Positions 50,948 to 61,039 of a DNA stretch of 64,000 bases are shown here, in pieces. The translations under genes and the position numbers were made by a program. The stretch is taken from positions 62,001-126,000 of the forward strand of contig CAZHVS010000010.1 of the NCBI GenBank assembly GCA_964536015.1, written 5' to 3'. The notes beneath the pieces were generated by a model that worked only from the letters and a program-made list of their open reading frames with translations, searched no databases and had not been told where the DNA came from. This stretch comes from CAZHVS01 sp964536015 (GTDB lineage Bacteria > Bacteroidota > Ignavibacteria > Ignavibacteriales > Ignavibacteriaceae). Within the stretch, counting starts at the first letter, position 1; the number at the start of each line of letters is the position of its first letter.

Positions 50948-52765
50948 ATGAAAAAAATTTGCTTCCTGATCGTAACTCTACTAGCAATTAACAACTTTGC
51001 ACAGCATAATGAAAAAGTAATAGCAACAGTTGGAAAAGAAAAAATTACTCTTGAAGAATTTAAAAATCGTTTTCTATTAACTCCACAGGTTACAAAAGAT
51101 GGTAGATATAGCGATGAAATTGCAAGGCGGGATTTTCTGTATTCCATTATAGCAGAAAAACTTTGGTCACTTGAAGCCGAAAAATCCGGACTTGACACCT
51201 CAGATTTAATGCATAATACTTTTGCCGGAATTGAAAAAATGTTTATCCGCGATGCACTATTCAAAAAAGAGATTGAAAGCAAAATAAAAATTACTGATAT
51301 AGAAATAATCCGTGCTGTGCAGAGAGAAAAAACTTTGCTTAAAGTAAATTTTTTGTTTTCATCGGATTCGGTAGAAATTTATCAGTTGTATAAACAATTA
51401 AAAGATGGTGTGCCATTTGATTCGTTGCTGCTGAGCAGAGACGAATATTTATTTCAAATCGAGCCAATCACCGTTGAATACGGAAAATTAAATCAATCTA
51501 TAGAAGATGTAGTCTATTCATTACAAAAAGGAAATTTTTCGAATCCCATAAAAGATTCAGAAGGCTGGTTTATATATTATGTAAAAGATAGAGGTGAAAA
51601 AACTTTCGGACAAAAAGAAAATGAATCTGCAACAAGTAAAGTAAAATCATTAATTCAATCCCGAAAACGAGAAGAAATCTTTCAACAATTCTATAAGAAG
51701 TTTTTCGGCGGTAAAAAAGTAGAAACTGATGGTGAACTTTTCTGGAGGCTAGTCGATAAAATTGCATCTATTATGGCTGAGAAAAAACAAATACCGGGGG
51801 CAAAGATGATAACAGAATCTCCAGATCTCGTAAGATTAGAAAAAGAATTTGGCAAAGACACTTTATATATGCCTTTTATTAAATTCGAAAAAAATCCTCT
51901 CTCGTTCAAAGAATTTTTAAGTTACTTCTTTTTTGATAGTTTCACAGTTGATACATTAGATTATAACATAATTGCACGAATGCTGAATTACCGTGTAAAA
52001 AATATGATAGAACTAGAAATGTATTCACGCGAAGGAATAAGCAGAGGCTTACAAAATTCTCCTGAAGTAAAAAATGACATCGAAATGTGGAGAGAAAATT
52101 ATTTATCTTCGCTTTTAAGAAAACAATTTATTGACTCAATTAAAGTAAGTGATTCTGAAATTTTCGATTACTATTCACAAATTAAAAATGATTCATTGAA
52201 CCAAACCGAAGTAAATATTTTAGAAATTTTAACCGACAGCCTTGAAGTTGTAGAAAAAATACTAAATAGCGATTTAACAGATGATAATTTCCGAAGCCTT
52301 GCATTAATCCACACTAAAAGAGAATGGATAAAATCGAAGGGCGGAGAATTTGGTTTACTGCCGGTTGCTGCTCTTGGAGAAATTGGAAGAATTGCCATGC
52401 AGATGTCTGTTGGTTCGGTGTATGGACCTTTAAAATTACCAGAGGGTTATTCGGTTTTTAAAGTAATTGAAAAAAAAGAGCAACAACTTTTTACTCAAAA
52501 TTTTGAAGAATCAAAAGAGCGGTTGCGAAAAGAACTTTCCGCTAAAAAGTATAAAGAAAAAATTATTCGGCAAACAGTTGAATTGGCAAATAAATATGGT
52601 GTAACGATTGATGAAAATTTATTGTATAACACCTATATTGAAAATCTGAAAATGTATGTTATTCGTTATATGGGTTTTGGCGGAAAAATGACAGCTGTTC
52701 CTTTAACTATGCCATTTTCAGATTGGGCAGCTCCCTGGCAGGAAAGCAGGAAAGCTCTACCATAA
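50948..52765 (+). CDS. SurA/PpiC-type periplasmic peptidyl-prolyl isomerase
   Basis: 605-aa exported protein with signal peptide MKKICFLIVTLLAINNFAQH. A SurA-N-like helical region begins VIATVGKEKITLEEFKNRF. The first parvulin-like domain (about 125-215) includes YSLQKGNFSNPIKDSEGWFI, and the second (about 400-510) includes SKGGEFGLLPVAALGEIGRI and VGSVYGPLKLPEGYSVFKVI. These domains assist folding or delivery of outer-membrane proteins. C-terminus (MTAVPLTMPFSDW) is not typical SurA. The family is clear; the exact substrate set is not. Confidence 0.85.
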   Translation: MKKICFLIVTLLAINNFAQHNEKVIATVGKEKITLEEFKNRFLLTPQVTKDGRYSDEIARRDFLYSIIAEKLWSLEAEKSGLDTSDLMHNTFAGIEKMFIRDALFKKEIESKIKITDIEIIRAVQREKTLLKVNFLFSSDSVEIYQLYKQLKDGVPFDSLLLSRDEYLFQIEPITVEYGKLNQSIEDVVYSLQKGNFSNPIKDSEGWFIYYVKDRGEKTFGQKENESATSKVKSLIQSRKREEIFQQFYKKFFGGKKVETDGELFWRLVDKIASIMAEKKQIPGAKMITESPDLVRLEKEFGKDTLYMPFIKFEKNPLSFKEFLSYFFFDSFTVDTLDYNIIARMLNYRVKNMIELEMYSREGISRGLQNSPEVKNDIEMWRENYLSSLLRKQFIDSIKVSDSEIFDYYSQIKNDSLNQTEVNILEILTDSLEVVEKILNSDLTDDNFRSLALIHTKREWIKSKGGEFGLLPVAALGEIGRIAMQMSVGSVYGPLKLPEGYSVFKVIEKKEQQLFTQNFEESKERLRKELSAKKYKEKIIRQTVELANKYGVTIDENLLYNTYIENLKMYVIRYMGFGGKMTAVPLTMPFSDWAAPWQESRKALP

Positions 52766-52821
52766 AAGAAATTTATTTTAGTAAGTTTGTAATATAAATT
52801 ATATGATTAAGGATTAAGCAG

Positions 52822-53364
52822 ATGAAGTTAGATATTCATTCAACTACTATTATTGGAGTTGTACATAACGGTATGGCAGCAATGGGTGGAGACGGACAGG
52901 TAACCCTTGGAAACACAGTAATGAAACATAATGCAATGAAAATCAGAAAAATTGCAAATGGGAAAGTCCTTTGCGGTTTTGCTGGTGCAAGTGCGGATGC
53001 TTTTACATTAATGGAAAGATTTGAAGATAAACTTGAACAGTACCGCGGAAATGTTAATCGTGCTGCTGTTGAGCTTGCAAAAGAATGGCGAACAGATAAA
53101 TATCTTCGCAGGCTTGAAGCAATGCTTGCAGTGGTATCAAAAGATTCTGCTTTAATTGTTTCCGGAAATGGAGATGTAATTGAACCTGATGAAAAAATAG
53201 TTGCAATTGGTAGTGGCGGCATGTATGCACTTGCCGCCGCAAAGATGCTAAAGAAATACAGTAAACTTTCTGCAAAAGATATTGTAGAAGAAGCACTAAA
53301 AACTGCTTCTGAAATTTGTATTTATACTAACGATAAAATTCACACAGAGGTAATTGAAAACTAA
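52822..53364 (+). CDS. hslV: ATP-dependent protease subunit HslV
   Basis: Proteasome-like threonine peptidase of the HslUV complex (180 aa). In E. coli the mature chain starts at the Thr right after Met. Here the equivalent TTIIGVVHNG follows a 7-residue leader (MKLDIHS), so the nucleophile would be T8 after removal of a short propeptide. MAAMGGDGQVTLGNTVMK, GFAGASADAFTLMERFE and YTNDKIHTEVIEN are canonical. It precedes hslU with the ATG of hslU 1 nt after the stop. Confidence 0.95.
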   Translation: MKLDIHSTTIIGVVHNGMAAMGGDGQVTLGNTVMKHNAMKIRKIANGKVLCGFAGASADAFTLMERFEDKLEQYRGNVNRAAVELAKEWRTDKYLRRLEAMLAVVSKDSALIVSGNGDVIEPDEKIVAIGSGGMYALAAAKMLKKYSKLSAKDIVEEALKTASEICIYTNDKIHTEVIEN

Positions 53365-53365
53365 A

Positions 53366-54766
53366 ATGGAAGAACAAACAAAAAAATATTTGCAAAAAGA
53401 ATTAACTCCAACTCAAATAGTTAACGAGCTGAACAAATTTATTATAGGACAAACCGACGCAAAAAGAGCCGTTGCTATTGCCCTCCGTAACAGGTGGCGA
53501 AGACAACAGGTTGAAGATGAAATGCGTGAAGAAATTATGCCTAACAATATAATTCTTATTGGACCAACGGGTGTAGGCAAAACTGAAATTGCAAGACGAT
53601 TAGCAAAACTTGCAAATGCTCCTTTCGTTAAAGTTGAGGCTTCCAAATATACAGAAGTTGGATATGTCGGAAGAGACGTTGAATCAATGATAAGAGATTT
53701 AACAGACCTTGCTGTAACAATGGTAAAATCCGAACAAACTGAAAGTGTTAAATCAAAAGCAGAAAATCTTGCAGATGAAAGAATACTTGACATTCTAATA
53801 CCACCAGTGAAAAAAGCATCACCCGTTAATGGAAGCGAAGAAACAGAAAATAATACAGATGTAGTTGCTGACGAATCTATTCAAAACCAGAAAACGCGTG
53901 AATGGATGCGTGAAAAACTAAAAAAGGGTGACCTTAACGACAGGATGATCGAGTTTGATACTCAACAAGTTACAATGGGAATGCAAATTATGGGTCCTCT
54001 TGGTGTTGATGATCTTGGTATAAACATACAGGAATTAATGTCTTCGATGCTTCCAAAGAAAAAGAAAAAAAGAAAAACAAAAATTTCAGAAGCACGTGAA
54101 ATTTTTGCACAGGAAGAAGCACAAAAATTAATTGACCTTGATGCTGTTCAAAAGGAAGCTATACAAAGAGTTGAAAACTCGGGAATAGTTTTTATTGATG
54201 AGATTGATAAGATTGCCGGATCAGGAAAAAGCCAGGGTCCTGATGTATCACGTGAAGGTGTGCAGAGAGATCTTCTTCCAATCGTTGAAGGCTCTACTGT
54301 TAATACCAAGTATGGTCCGGTTAAGACCGACCATATTCTGTTCATAGCCTCTGGAGCTTTTCATATAGCAAAACCTTCAGACTTAATTCCTGAACTACAA
54401 GGACGGTTTCCCATTCGGGTGGAACTAAAAAGTTTAACAGAAGAAGATTTTGTGCAGATACTTACATTGCCACAAAATGCATTGCTTAAACAGTATGCTG
54501 CATTATTGGAAACAGAGGGTGTGAAAGTGAAATTTACTGATGATGGAATTAAAGAAATTGCACGAACTGCCGCATTGGTTAATGAACAGGTTGAAAATAT
54601 TGGAGCTAGAAGACTTCACACTATATTAACAACAATAATGGAAGATATTCTTTTTGATGTTCCTGATAAAAACATAAAAAAAGAATTTACAATTAATGCT
54701 AAGCTTGTAAACAAAAAACTTGATTCCATTATTAAAAACAGAGATTTAAGCAAGTACATTCTTTAA
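53366..54766 (+). CDS. hslU: ATPase subunit HslU
   Basis: AAA+ unfoldase partner of HslV. The start ATG (MEEQTKKYLQ) is at 53366, one base after the hslV stop; the longer frame start at 53354 is a TTG inside hslV and is unlikely. Walker A is IGPTGVGKTEIARRL. The HslU I-domain is about 115-240. Walker B is GIVFIDEIDKIAG, and ISREGVQRDLLPIVEG-like VSREGVQRDLLPIVEG and LQGRFPIRVELKSL are family hallmarks. The C-terminal NRDLSKYIL inserts into HslV to activate it. Length about 466 aa is normal. A TAAGCAAG/CTTGCTTA repeat spans the stop. Confidence 0.96.
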   Translation: MEEQTKKYLQKELTPTQIVNELNKFIIGQTDAKRAVAIALRNRWRRQQVEDEMREEIMPNNIILIGPTGVGKTEIARRLAKLANAPFVKVEASKYTEVGYVGRDVESMIRDLTDLAVTMVKSEQTESVKSKAENLADERILDILIPPVKKASPVNGSEETENNTDVVADESIQNQKTREWMREKLKKGDLNDRMIEFDTQQVTMGMQIMGPLGVDDLGINIQELMSSMLPKKKKKRKTKISEAREIFAQEEAQKLIDLDAVQKEAIQRVENSGIVFIDEIDKIAGSGKSQGPDVSREGVQRDLLPIVEGSTVNTKYGPVKTDHILFIASGAFHIAKPSDLIPELQGRFPIRVELKSLTEEDFVQILTLPQNALLKQYAALLETEGVKVKFTDDGIKEIARTAALVNEQVENIGARRLHTILTTIMEDILFDVPDKNIKKEFTINAKLVNKKLDSIIKNRDLSKYIL

Positions 54767-54778
54767 TTTTCTTGCTTA
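54747..54778 (+). terminator. Inverted repeat at the hslU 3' end
   Basis: TAAGCAAG (54747-54754) and CTTGCTTA (54771-54778) are perfectly complementary with a 16-nt loop that includes the stop codon. No T-tract follows, so termination is uncertain. Confidence 0.3.
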
Positions 54779-54827
54779 GTAAATTATAAAAGATCAAGGA
54801 TTTGTTTTTCATTTTTCGATATTTACT

Positions 54828-56180
54828 ATGTTAGAAAAAGATTCACTCAATATTTTAATTAAAGCTTTACAAAACCTTGAGAAAGGGTTTTCGCTTCCAT
54901 CAATAAATACAAATATTGAAAATCCGGAAATTCTTAAAAAAATATTGATAGAAATTTCAGAAAAATTAAAAGACAACTATCCTTATTTTCACCCACTGTA
55001 TGCGGGACAAATGTTAAAGCCTCCTCACCCGGTTTCAAGATTAGCATATATGCTTTCAATGTGGATAAATCCAAATAACCATGCTCTTGATGGAGGACGA
55101 GCAAGCTCAATTATGGAAAAAGAAGCTGTCGCGGAACTTGCAAAAATGATTGGTCTGGAAAAATATCTTGGTCATTTAACCAGCGGTGGAACAATGGCAA
55201 ACCTTGAAGCTTTATGGATTGCTGGTTTATTGGTGCCAGGGAAAAAAATTCTCGCCTCAAAACAAGCTCATTATACTCACAGCCGCATTAGTAATGTTCT
55301 CAAACTTGAATTCGAGTTCATTGAGACAAATAACAAAGGACAAATAGACTTGAATTCACTAATAAATAAACTTGAGAAAGGAAATGTTGGAACTGTTGTT
55401 GCGACAATGGGAACAACAGCAATGGGAGCGGTTGATCCATTGCATAAAATTATTGAGTTAAGAAATCAATTTAACTTTCGCCTGCATGCAGATGCTGCTT
55501 ATGGCGGTTATTTTAAACTTGTTGATAATCTGGATAGTGAAACTCAAAAAGCATTTAATGTTTTACAGGAGGTCGATTCAATTGTGATTGACCCGCATAA
55601 ACACGGTCTTCAGCCATATGGATGCGGCTGCATAATTTTCAAAGATCCCTCTGTAGGAAGATTTTACAAACACGAGTCTCCTTATACATACTTCTCTTCT
55701 GATGAACTGCATCTTGGAGAAATTAGTCTGGAATGTTCAAGAGCCGGTGCGGCTGCTGTTGCTTTGTGGGCAACCATGAAACTTTTACCTCTTGAAGAAA
55801 ATGGAGATTTTGCTCAATCATTAAAAAAATGCCGCAATGCCGCAATTGAGTTTTATAATAGACTCCTGAACGATAAAAGATATATTGTCCCAATTAAACC
55901 CGAGCTTGATATTGTTTGCTGGACAATTAAAAGTAACGACACAGCTTTATCTTCCAAACTTGCAAAAGAAGTGTTTAAAGAAGCTGCAAAGAATAATGTT
56001 CATCTTGCTCTGGCTGAACTTCCGGCTGACCTTTTTTCTGAATCCGAAATTAAAATTAATTCAAAGACGGTTACTTGTCTGCGCTCTGTTTTGATGAAAC
56101 CCGAACATTACGATTGGTTAAATGAAATCTGGAGATTATTAAATAATTCAATTGATTTCGTTTTAAATCAGAACAAATAA
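54828..56180 (+). CDS. Group II PLP-dependent decarboxylase
   Basis: PLP enzyme of the glutamate/aromatic-amino-acid decarboxylase fold (450 aa). Substrate-region and PLP contacts include GHLTSGGTMANLEALWIAG (about 119-137), the phosphate and Asp contact RLHADAAYGGYFKLV, and the Schiff-base K258 in VIDPHKHGLQPYG. The family includes glutamate, aspartate, tyrosine and diaminobutyrate decarboxylases; by eye I cannot choose the substrate. It lies alone between hslU and copA. Possible roles are beta-alanine or polyamine supply. Confidence 0.85.
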   Translation: MLEKDSLNILIKALQNLEKGFSLPSINTNIENPEILKKILIEISEKLKDNYPYFHPLYAGQMLKPPHPVSRLAYMLSMWINPNNHALDGGRASSIMEKEAVAELAKMIGLEKYLGHLTSGGTMANLEALWIAGLLVPGKKILASKQAHYTHSRISNVLKLEFEFIETNNKGQIDLNSLINKLEKGNVGTVVATMGTTAMGAVDPLHKIIELRNQFNFRLHADAAYGGYFKLVDNLDSETQKAFNVLQEVDSIVIDPHKHGLQPYGCGCIIFKDPSVGRFYKHESPYTYFSSDELHLGEISLECSRAGAAAVALWATMKLLPLEENGDFAQSLKKCRNAAIEFYNRLLNDKRYIVPIKPELDIVCWTIKSNDTALSSKLAKEVFKEAAKNNVHLALAELPADLFSESEIKINSKTVTCLRSVLMKPEHYDWLNEIWRLLNNSIDFVLNQNK

Positions 56181-56208
56181 AAATTTTCCTTTAATCCTCT
56201 CAAGAAAT

Positions 56209-58422
56209 TCAAAAAGAAGTTTTCCTTAACCTCAGTGAATTACTTACAACACTGACCGAACTAAAAGCCATTGCAAAAGCTGCAAAAATAGGATTGAGCA
56301 AACCCATTGCTGCTACTGGTATACCAACAATATTATATATAAATGCCCAGAATAAATTTTGTTTTATTGTGTTGATGGTTTTTTGTGATAACTTAATTGT
56401 GCGTAAAACATTTTGTAAGTTTCCATGAATTAAAGTAATATCTGCGGTCTCAATTGCTATGTCTGTGCCGGTTCCAATGGCAATTGAAACATCTGCCTGT
56501 GCAAGCGCGGGAGCATCATTAATTCCATCTCCAACCATAGCAACTAATTTTCCTTCGTTTTGAATCTCCTTTATTACTAATGATTTATTTTGCGGAAGGA
56601 CTTCGCTTATTACTCTATCTATGCCGACTTGGCTTGCTACTGAATTTGCAACACTTGAATTATCTCCCGTTATAAGAATTGTTTCAATATGTAATTCCTT
56701 TAACTCTCGCACCACATCTTTTGCAGATTCTTTTATAGTATCAGAAATCTCAACTATAGCCGAAAGTCTTTCGTCTATCGATACAAATACTAACGTGTTT
56801 CCGGCTTGTAATTTGCTTTCAATTACCTTATTAGCCCAAGTACAATCAATTTTATTTTCATTCATCAACAAAAGATTTCCAACTAGTATTTTCTTTTCAT
56901 CTATCTCTGCGGACACACCAAATCCCGCAAAAGATGTGAATGATTTTACTTCTTTGAATTGTATGGATTTCTGTTTAACATATTTTACAATTGTCTTTGC
57001 AATAGGATGTTCGGAAAAATTTTCAATCGAACCAATTAATGATAAAATTTCGTTCTCATTTGCATCATTAAAAAAATAAATATTATTGACTTTTGACTCC
57101 CCTGTGGTTATTGTTCCTGTTTTATCAAAAAGAATAGTTTTCGCTTTGCTTGCATTTTCAAGACTGATTGCATTTTTAATAAGAATTCCATTGCTCGCTC
57201 CCAGACCCGTTCCCACCATTATTGCTGTCGGAGTTGCAAGTCCAAGAGCACAAGGACATGCAATAATGAGTACAGAAATAAAATTTACCATTGCCGCAGA
57301 AAAATTTGCACTCAGAAAAAAATACCAAACAATAAAAGTCGATATTGCTATTATAACTACAGTTGGAACAAAAACGGAAGCAACTTTGTCTGCAAGCGAT
57401 TGTATCGGTGCTTTTGCTGTCTGTGCTTCTTCAACTAATTTTATTATTTGTGCTACCAATGTATCGTTTCCAACAGCAGTCGCTTCAAAGTGAAAAATTC
57501 CATTAAGATTAATTGTCCCTCCGGTTACTTTGTCGTTTGTACTTTTTTCAACTGGAAGACTTTCTCCTGTTATCATCGACTCATCCACTAAAGAATTTCC
57601 ACTGAAAATAATGCCGTCAACCGGGATTTTTTCGCCGGGTCGAACAAGTATTTTGTCTCCTATAATCAATTCGCTTAACGGCAATATTATTTCCTTTTCA
57701 CCCCGAATTACTGTTGCGGTTTTAGGTTGAAGTTTTAGAAGTTTTTTTATTGTGGTACTTGTTTTGCTTTTGGCTTTTACCTCAAGCATTTTGCCCATTA
57801 GAATCAAAGTGATAATTGATACAGAGGTATCAAAATAAACATGAGCTTGATAGGTATTATGATTTACAAATTCAGTCAAATAAATATTTAGCGAACTATA
57901 CAAATATGCTGCACCTGTACCTACAGCAACCAATGTATTCATATCTGCAGAAAAATTTTTTGCAGACTTATATGCTGAAGTGAAAAATCTTCTTCCCGGT
58001 AGAAAAATTATAAGAGTTGTTAAAAAGAAAAATATTTTGTCCCATTCGTGTAAACTTAAAAATGACTTATGAACAAACCAATCCATCATACCAAACATGC
58101 TAATTAACACGACCGGCAATGAAAGAATAAGACTTAAAATAAAATCTCGTTTTAACCGGCGATAAGTTTCATCCTGAGAATTTTCTTCCTTCTTTTGTTC
58201 CGGCAAGACCAATTTATATCCTGCCTCTGCTACTTTTCGGCTTATATCACTAAGACTAACGAGATTATCATCAAAGATAATTGTCGCTTTTTCAGTTGCA
58301 AGGTTTACACTTACTGAACTTACACCATTTATTTTTTTTAATGTTTTCTCAACCCGCGCTACACAACTTGCACATGTCATCCCTTCAACTGGAAGAGAAA
58401 TTTGATTTTCTGTTCTGTCCAT
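56209..58422 (-). CDS. copA: Copper-exporting P1B-type ATPase
   Basis: Inner-membrane Cu+ pump (737 aa). One N-terminal HMA domain has GMTCASC (C17, C20). Membrane metal site CPC is at 389-391 in IIACPCALGLATPT. The phosphorylated residue is D433 in FDKTGTITTG. HP motif SEHPIAKTIV, and GDGINDAPALAQADVSIAIG in the hinge, complete the P1B-1 pattern. Eight TM helices are expected. A copZ-like chaperone gene lies upstream, its stop abutting the copA ATG, so both are one operon. Export of Cu+ is inferred from the CPC and from copZ. Confidence 0.95.
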   Translation of the reverse strand: MDRTENQISLPVEGMTCASCVARVEKTLKKINGVSSVSVNLATEKATIIFDDNLVSLSDISRKVAEAGYKLVLPEQKKEENSQDETYRRLKRDFILSLILSLPVVLISMFGMMDWFVHKSFLSLHEWDKIFFFLTTLIIFLPGRRFFTSAYKSAKNFSADMNTLVAVGTGAAYLYSSLNIYLTEFVNHNTYQAHVYFDTSVSIITLILMGKMLEVKAKSKTSTTIKKLLKLQPKTATVIRGEKEIILPLSELIIGDKILVRPGEKIPVDGIIFSGNSLVDESMITGESLPVEKSTNDKVTGGTINLNGIFHFEATAVGNDTLVAQIIKLVEEAQTAKAPIQSLADKVASVFVPTVVIIAISTFIVWYFFLSANFSAAMVNFISVLIIACPCALGLATPTAIMVGTGLGASNGILIKNAISLENASKAKTILFDKTGTITTGESKVNNIYFFNDANENEILSLIGSIENFSEHPIAKTIVKYVKQKSIQFKEVKSFTSFAGFGVSAEIDEKKILVGNLLLMNENKIDCTWANKVIESKLQAGNTLVFVSIDERLSAIVEISDTIKESAKDVVRELKELHIETILITGDNSSVANSVASQVGIDRVISEVLPQNKSLVIKEIQNEGKLVAMVGDGINDAPALAQADVSIAIGTGTDIAIETADITLIHGNLQNVLRTIKLSQKTINTIKQNLFWAFIYNIVGIPVAAMGLLNPIFAAFAMAFSSVSVVSNSLRLRKTSF

Positions 58423-58626
58423 TTATAGATTAACTTTATATCCTTCTTCTTCTATTGCCTCAATAATTCGATTGATTGCAACTAAATCATCATCATATTC
58501 TAAAATAGCTTTTCCAATTTGAACATCAACCACTTTGACTCCATCAATTGTTTTTAATGCTTTGTTAACATGCATAACGCAATGATTGCAAGTCATGCCT
58601 TCAATTTTTAATTCAATTTTTTTCAT
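58423..58626 (-). CDS. copZ: Copper chaperone CopZ-like HMA protein
   Basis: 67-aa heavy-metal-associated domain. The metal site is GMTCNHC (C13, C16), with the ferredoxin-like core ending in VAINRIIEAIEEEGYKVNL. It is thought to carry Cu+ to CopA. GAAGGAGATAA gives a good ribosome site before the ATG. No copper-responsive regulator (CueR or CsoR) is present next to it, so regulation is unknown. Confidence 0.92.
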   Translation of the reverse strand: MKKIELKIEGMTCNHCVMHVNKALKTIDGVKVVDVQIGKAILEYDDDLVAINRIIEAIEEEGYKVNL

Positions 58627-58683
58627 TTATCTCCTTCATTTTTCTTTTCATATTATTAAACAAAAATTTTTAATCAGTAATTC

Positions 58684-58723
58684 AATGTAAATAAAAAAAG
58701 TCTTCCGATTTACAGAAGACTTT
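58684..58723 (-). terminator. Intrinsic terminator after the M3 peptidase gene
   Basis: On the minus strand AAAGTCTTC, loop TGTAAATCG, GAAGACTTT, then TTTTATTTAC. It lies about 21 nt after the stop. Confidence 0.8.
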
Positions 58724-58744
58724 CAATATTGAAGTTATCGATTT

Positions 58745-60853
58745 CTACTCAAGACCTCGCTTTTTGAGAAGCGGTTCAATGCTCGGTTCTTTTCCTCTGA
58801 ATTTTATGTAAAGAGCCATTGGATCTTCGCTTCCTCCTTTAGAAAGAATATTTTCTCTAAAAGAATTTGCCGTAACTTTATCAAATAACCCTTTCTCTTT
58901 GAATGCCTGGAAAGCATCTGAGTCGAGAACTTCTGCCCAGATATAACTGTAATACCCAGCAGAATATCCCCCAGCAAAAATGTGCTGAAAGAAAGTGCTC
59001 CTATAGCGTACTCCTATCTCTGGAATTACTCCAAGCCTGCTAACAAGATTCGATTCAAATTTTTCAACATCAATTGGTTGTTCTTTTGTAATGGAATGAT
59101 AATCCATATCAAGCAATGCCGCTGTTAGATAGGAAACTGTTTGAAACCCCTGGTTAAATTTTCGCGACCTTTGAATCTTTTCAATCAGCTCATCGGGAAT
59201 TACCTTATTGGTTTTATAATGCCTTGCAAACATTTTTAATACTTGCGGTTCAGTTACCCAGTTTTCCATAATTTGTGATGGCAGCTCGACAAAATCCCAG
59301 GCAACGTTTGTTCCGCTTAAAGATGGATAAGTTAACTTTGACAACAATCCATGCAATGCATGTCCAAATTCATGAAACATTGTTTCAACTTCATCAAGTG
59401 TTAAAAGTGCAGGATTATCTTTTGTTGGTTTAGAAAAATTTCCCGTATTATAACAAATCGGGGTTACAAATTTTCTATCAATATTTGATTGAAGCCTGTA
59501 GTTATTAGACCAGGCTCCAGCTCTTTTACTTTCACGGGGAAAATAATCTGTATAAATTATTCCTATGTGTTTGCCGTTTGCTTCTTTTATTTCAAACACT
59601 TTGACATCAGGATGATAAACAGGAATATCTTTTCGTTCCTTAATATTAAAACCATAAAGTTTTTTAACTACCTGAAATAATCCATCAATTACATTTTCCA
59701 GTTTAAAATATGGACGAAGCATTTCCTCGTCTAAATCATATTTCTCTTTCTTTAATTTTTCTGAATAATACAACCAATCCCATGGTTGAAATTTGAAAGT
59801 TTGTCCATCTTTTTTAGCAAGATTCTGAAGTTCGGTTAACTCGTTTTTTGCAACTTTTAAAGCAGGTTCCCATAGTCTCATTAAAAATTTATAAACCTTA
59901 TCAGGATTCTTAGCCATATACTCATCTTGTATAAATTCTGCATGAGATTTATACCCTAATAAATTTGCTCTTTGTAAGCGAAGCAGAACCATTTGCTCAA
60001 CTATTTTTTTATTATCATATTCATTGTTGTTGTTGCCCCTTAAAGTATAAGTAAGATACATTTTTTCTCTTAGTTCTCTTTTATCGCTATACATCATAAA
60101 GGGACGATAACTTGGCTGTTGCAAAGTAAAAACCCACTTGCCTTCATTGCCTGTTCTGTTTGCATCTTCTTTTGCCGCCTCAATTACTGTTGGGGGAAGT
60201 CCTGATAAATCTTTTTCATTATCTATAACCAACAAGAATGCATTCGTCTCTTTTAAAACATTTTCTCTGTACTTCAAAGAAAGCAATGATAGCTCTTCAT
60301 TAATTTTGCGAAGTTTTGTTTTGTCTTCTTCGTTAAGATTTGCACCGCTTTTAATAAAATCGCGGTAGAGTTTTTCAAGCAATGTGTTTTGTTCTGAGGT
60401 TAATTTTAATGATTCTTTTTGTTCATAGATTTTTTTTATCCGATCGAAAAGTTTCGGATTTAAATTAATATCATCACTATGCCTTGATATTAAGGGTGAA
60501 AGTTCGGTTGATATTTTTTGTATTTCGGGACTTGTATTTGCCCCGGAAAGATGATAAAAGACTCCGCTTACTTTGGAAAGCAGCTCTCCGCTTTTTTCCA
60601 TTGCCTCAACGGTGTTTTTGAACGTTGGTAGTTCTTTATTATTTATAATTGCATCTATCTCTGCCTTTTGTTGTTTCATGCCTTCAAGAAACGCCGGCAT
60701 AAAATGCTCGTTCTTTATCAAATTAAATGGAGGAACTTCAAAAGGAGTATTCCATTTTTCAAAAAACGGATTGTTAGTAGAGTTAGTACTGTTGTTTGGA
60801 CTAAAAAATAACATAAATGGCAAACAGAATAAAATTAACAAATATTTTTTCAT
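58745..60853 (-). CDS. M3-family zinc oligopeptidase (Dcp/PrlC type)
   Basis: Thimet-oligopeptidase-like metallopeptidase (702 aa from the chosen ATG at 60853). The open frame reaches 60898, but the ATG at 60853 starts a signal-like MKKYLLILFCLPFMLFFSPN, so the mature enzyme is probably periplasmic, like Dcp in some Bacteroidota. Zinc site HEFGHALHG begins at residue 494 (HExxH), and the third ligand region FVELPSQIMENWV follows. N-terminal NPFFEKWNTPFEVPPFNLIK and the C-terminal GYYSYIWAEVLDSDAFQAF are family features. Peptidyl-dipeptidase versus oligopeptidase A activity cannot be separated by eye. Confidence 0.93.
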   Translation of the reverse strand: MKKYLLILFCLPFMLFFSPNNSTNSTNNPFFEKWNTPFEVPPFNLIKNEHFMPAFLEGMKQQKAEIDAIINNKELPTFKNTVEAMEKSGELLSKVSGVFYHLSGANTSPEIQKISTELSPLISRHSDDINLNPKLFDRIKKIYEQKESLKLTSEQNTLLEKLYRDFIKSGANLNEEDKTKLRKINEELSLLSLKYRENVLKETNAFLLVIDNEKDLSGLPPTVIEAAKEDANRTGNEGKWVFTLQQPSYRPFMMYSDKRELREKMYLTYTLRGNNNNEYDNKKIVEQMVLLRLQRANLLGYKSHAEFIQDEYMAKNPDKVYKFLMRLWEPALKVAKNELTELQNLAKKDGQTFKFQPWDWLYYSEKLKKEKYDLDEEMLRPYFKLENVIDGLFQVVKKLYGFNIKERKDIPVYHPDVKVFEIKEANGKHIGIIYTDYFPRESKRAGAWSNNYRLQSNIDRKFVTPICYNTGNFSKPTKDNPALLTLDEVETMFHEFGHALHGLLSKLTYPSLSGTNVAWDFVELPSQIMENWVTEPQVLKMFARHYKTNKVIPDELIEKIQRSRKFNQGFQTVSYLTAALLDMDYHSITKEQPIDVEKFESNLVSRLGVIPEIGVRYRSTFFQHIFAGGYSAGYYSYIWAEVLDSDAFQAFKEKGLFDKVTANSFRENILSKGGSEDPMALYIKFRGKEPSIEPLLKKRGLE

Positions 60854-60974
60854 TATATAACCTGAGTTTGTTAAAAAAAGTTTAATGAAACTTAACAATA
60901 ATTTTAATATGTATTATGTTTTTTTCTCGTAAAGGTCAAATAATTACGTTAATGGTTACATTACCGACTTCATT

Positions 60975-61009
60975 TAACAAAAAAATTTCCCACCTTGCGA
61001 TGGGAAATT
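60975..61009 (-). terminator. Intrinsic terminator after cydB
   Basis: On the minus strand AATTTCCCA, loop TCGCAAGG, TGGGAAATT, then TTTTTGTT. It starts 30 nt after the cydB stop. Confidence 0.8.
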
Positions 61010-61039
61010 AATAATAAGTTAGATACTCAAAATTGTTTT

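Noticed and set aside
56621..57493. Antisense frames of 152 and 135 codons inside copA
   Set aside because: Long frames opposite well-conserved coding sequence are a common shadow; no start signals or recognisable motifs.
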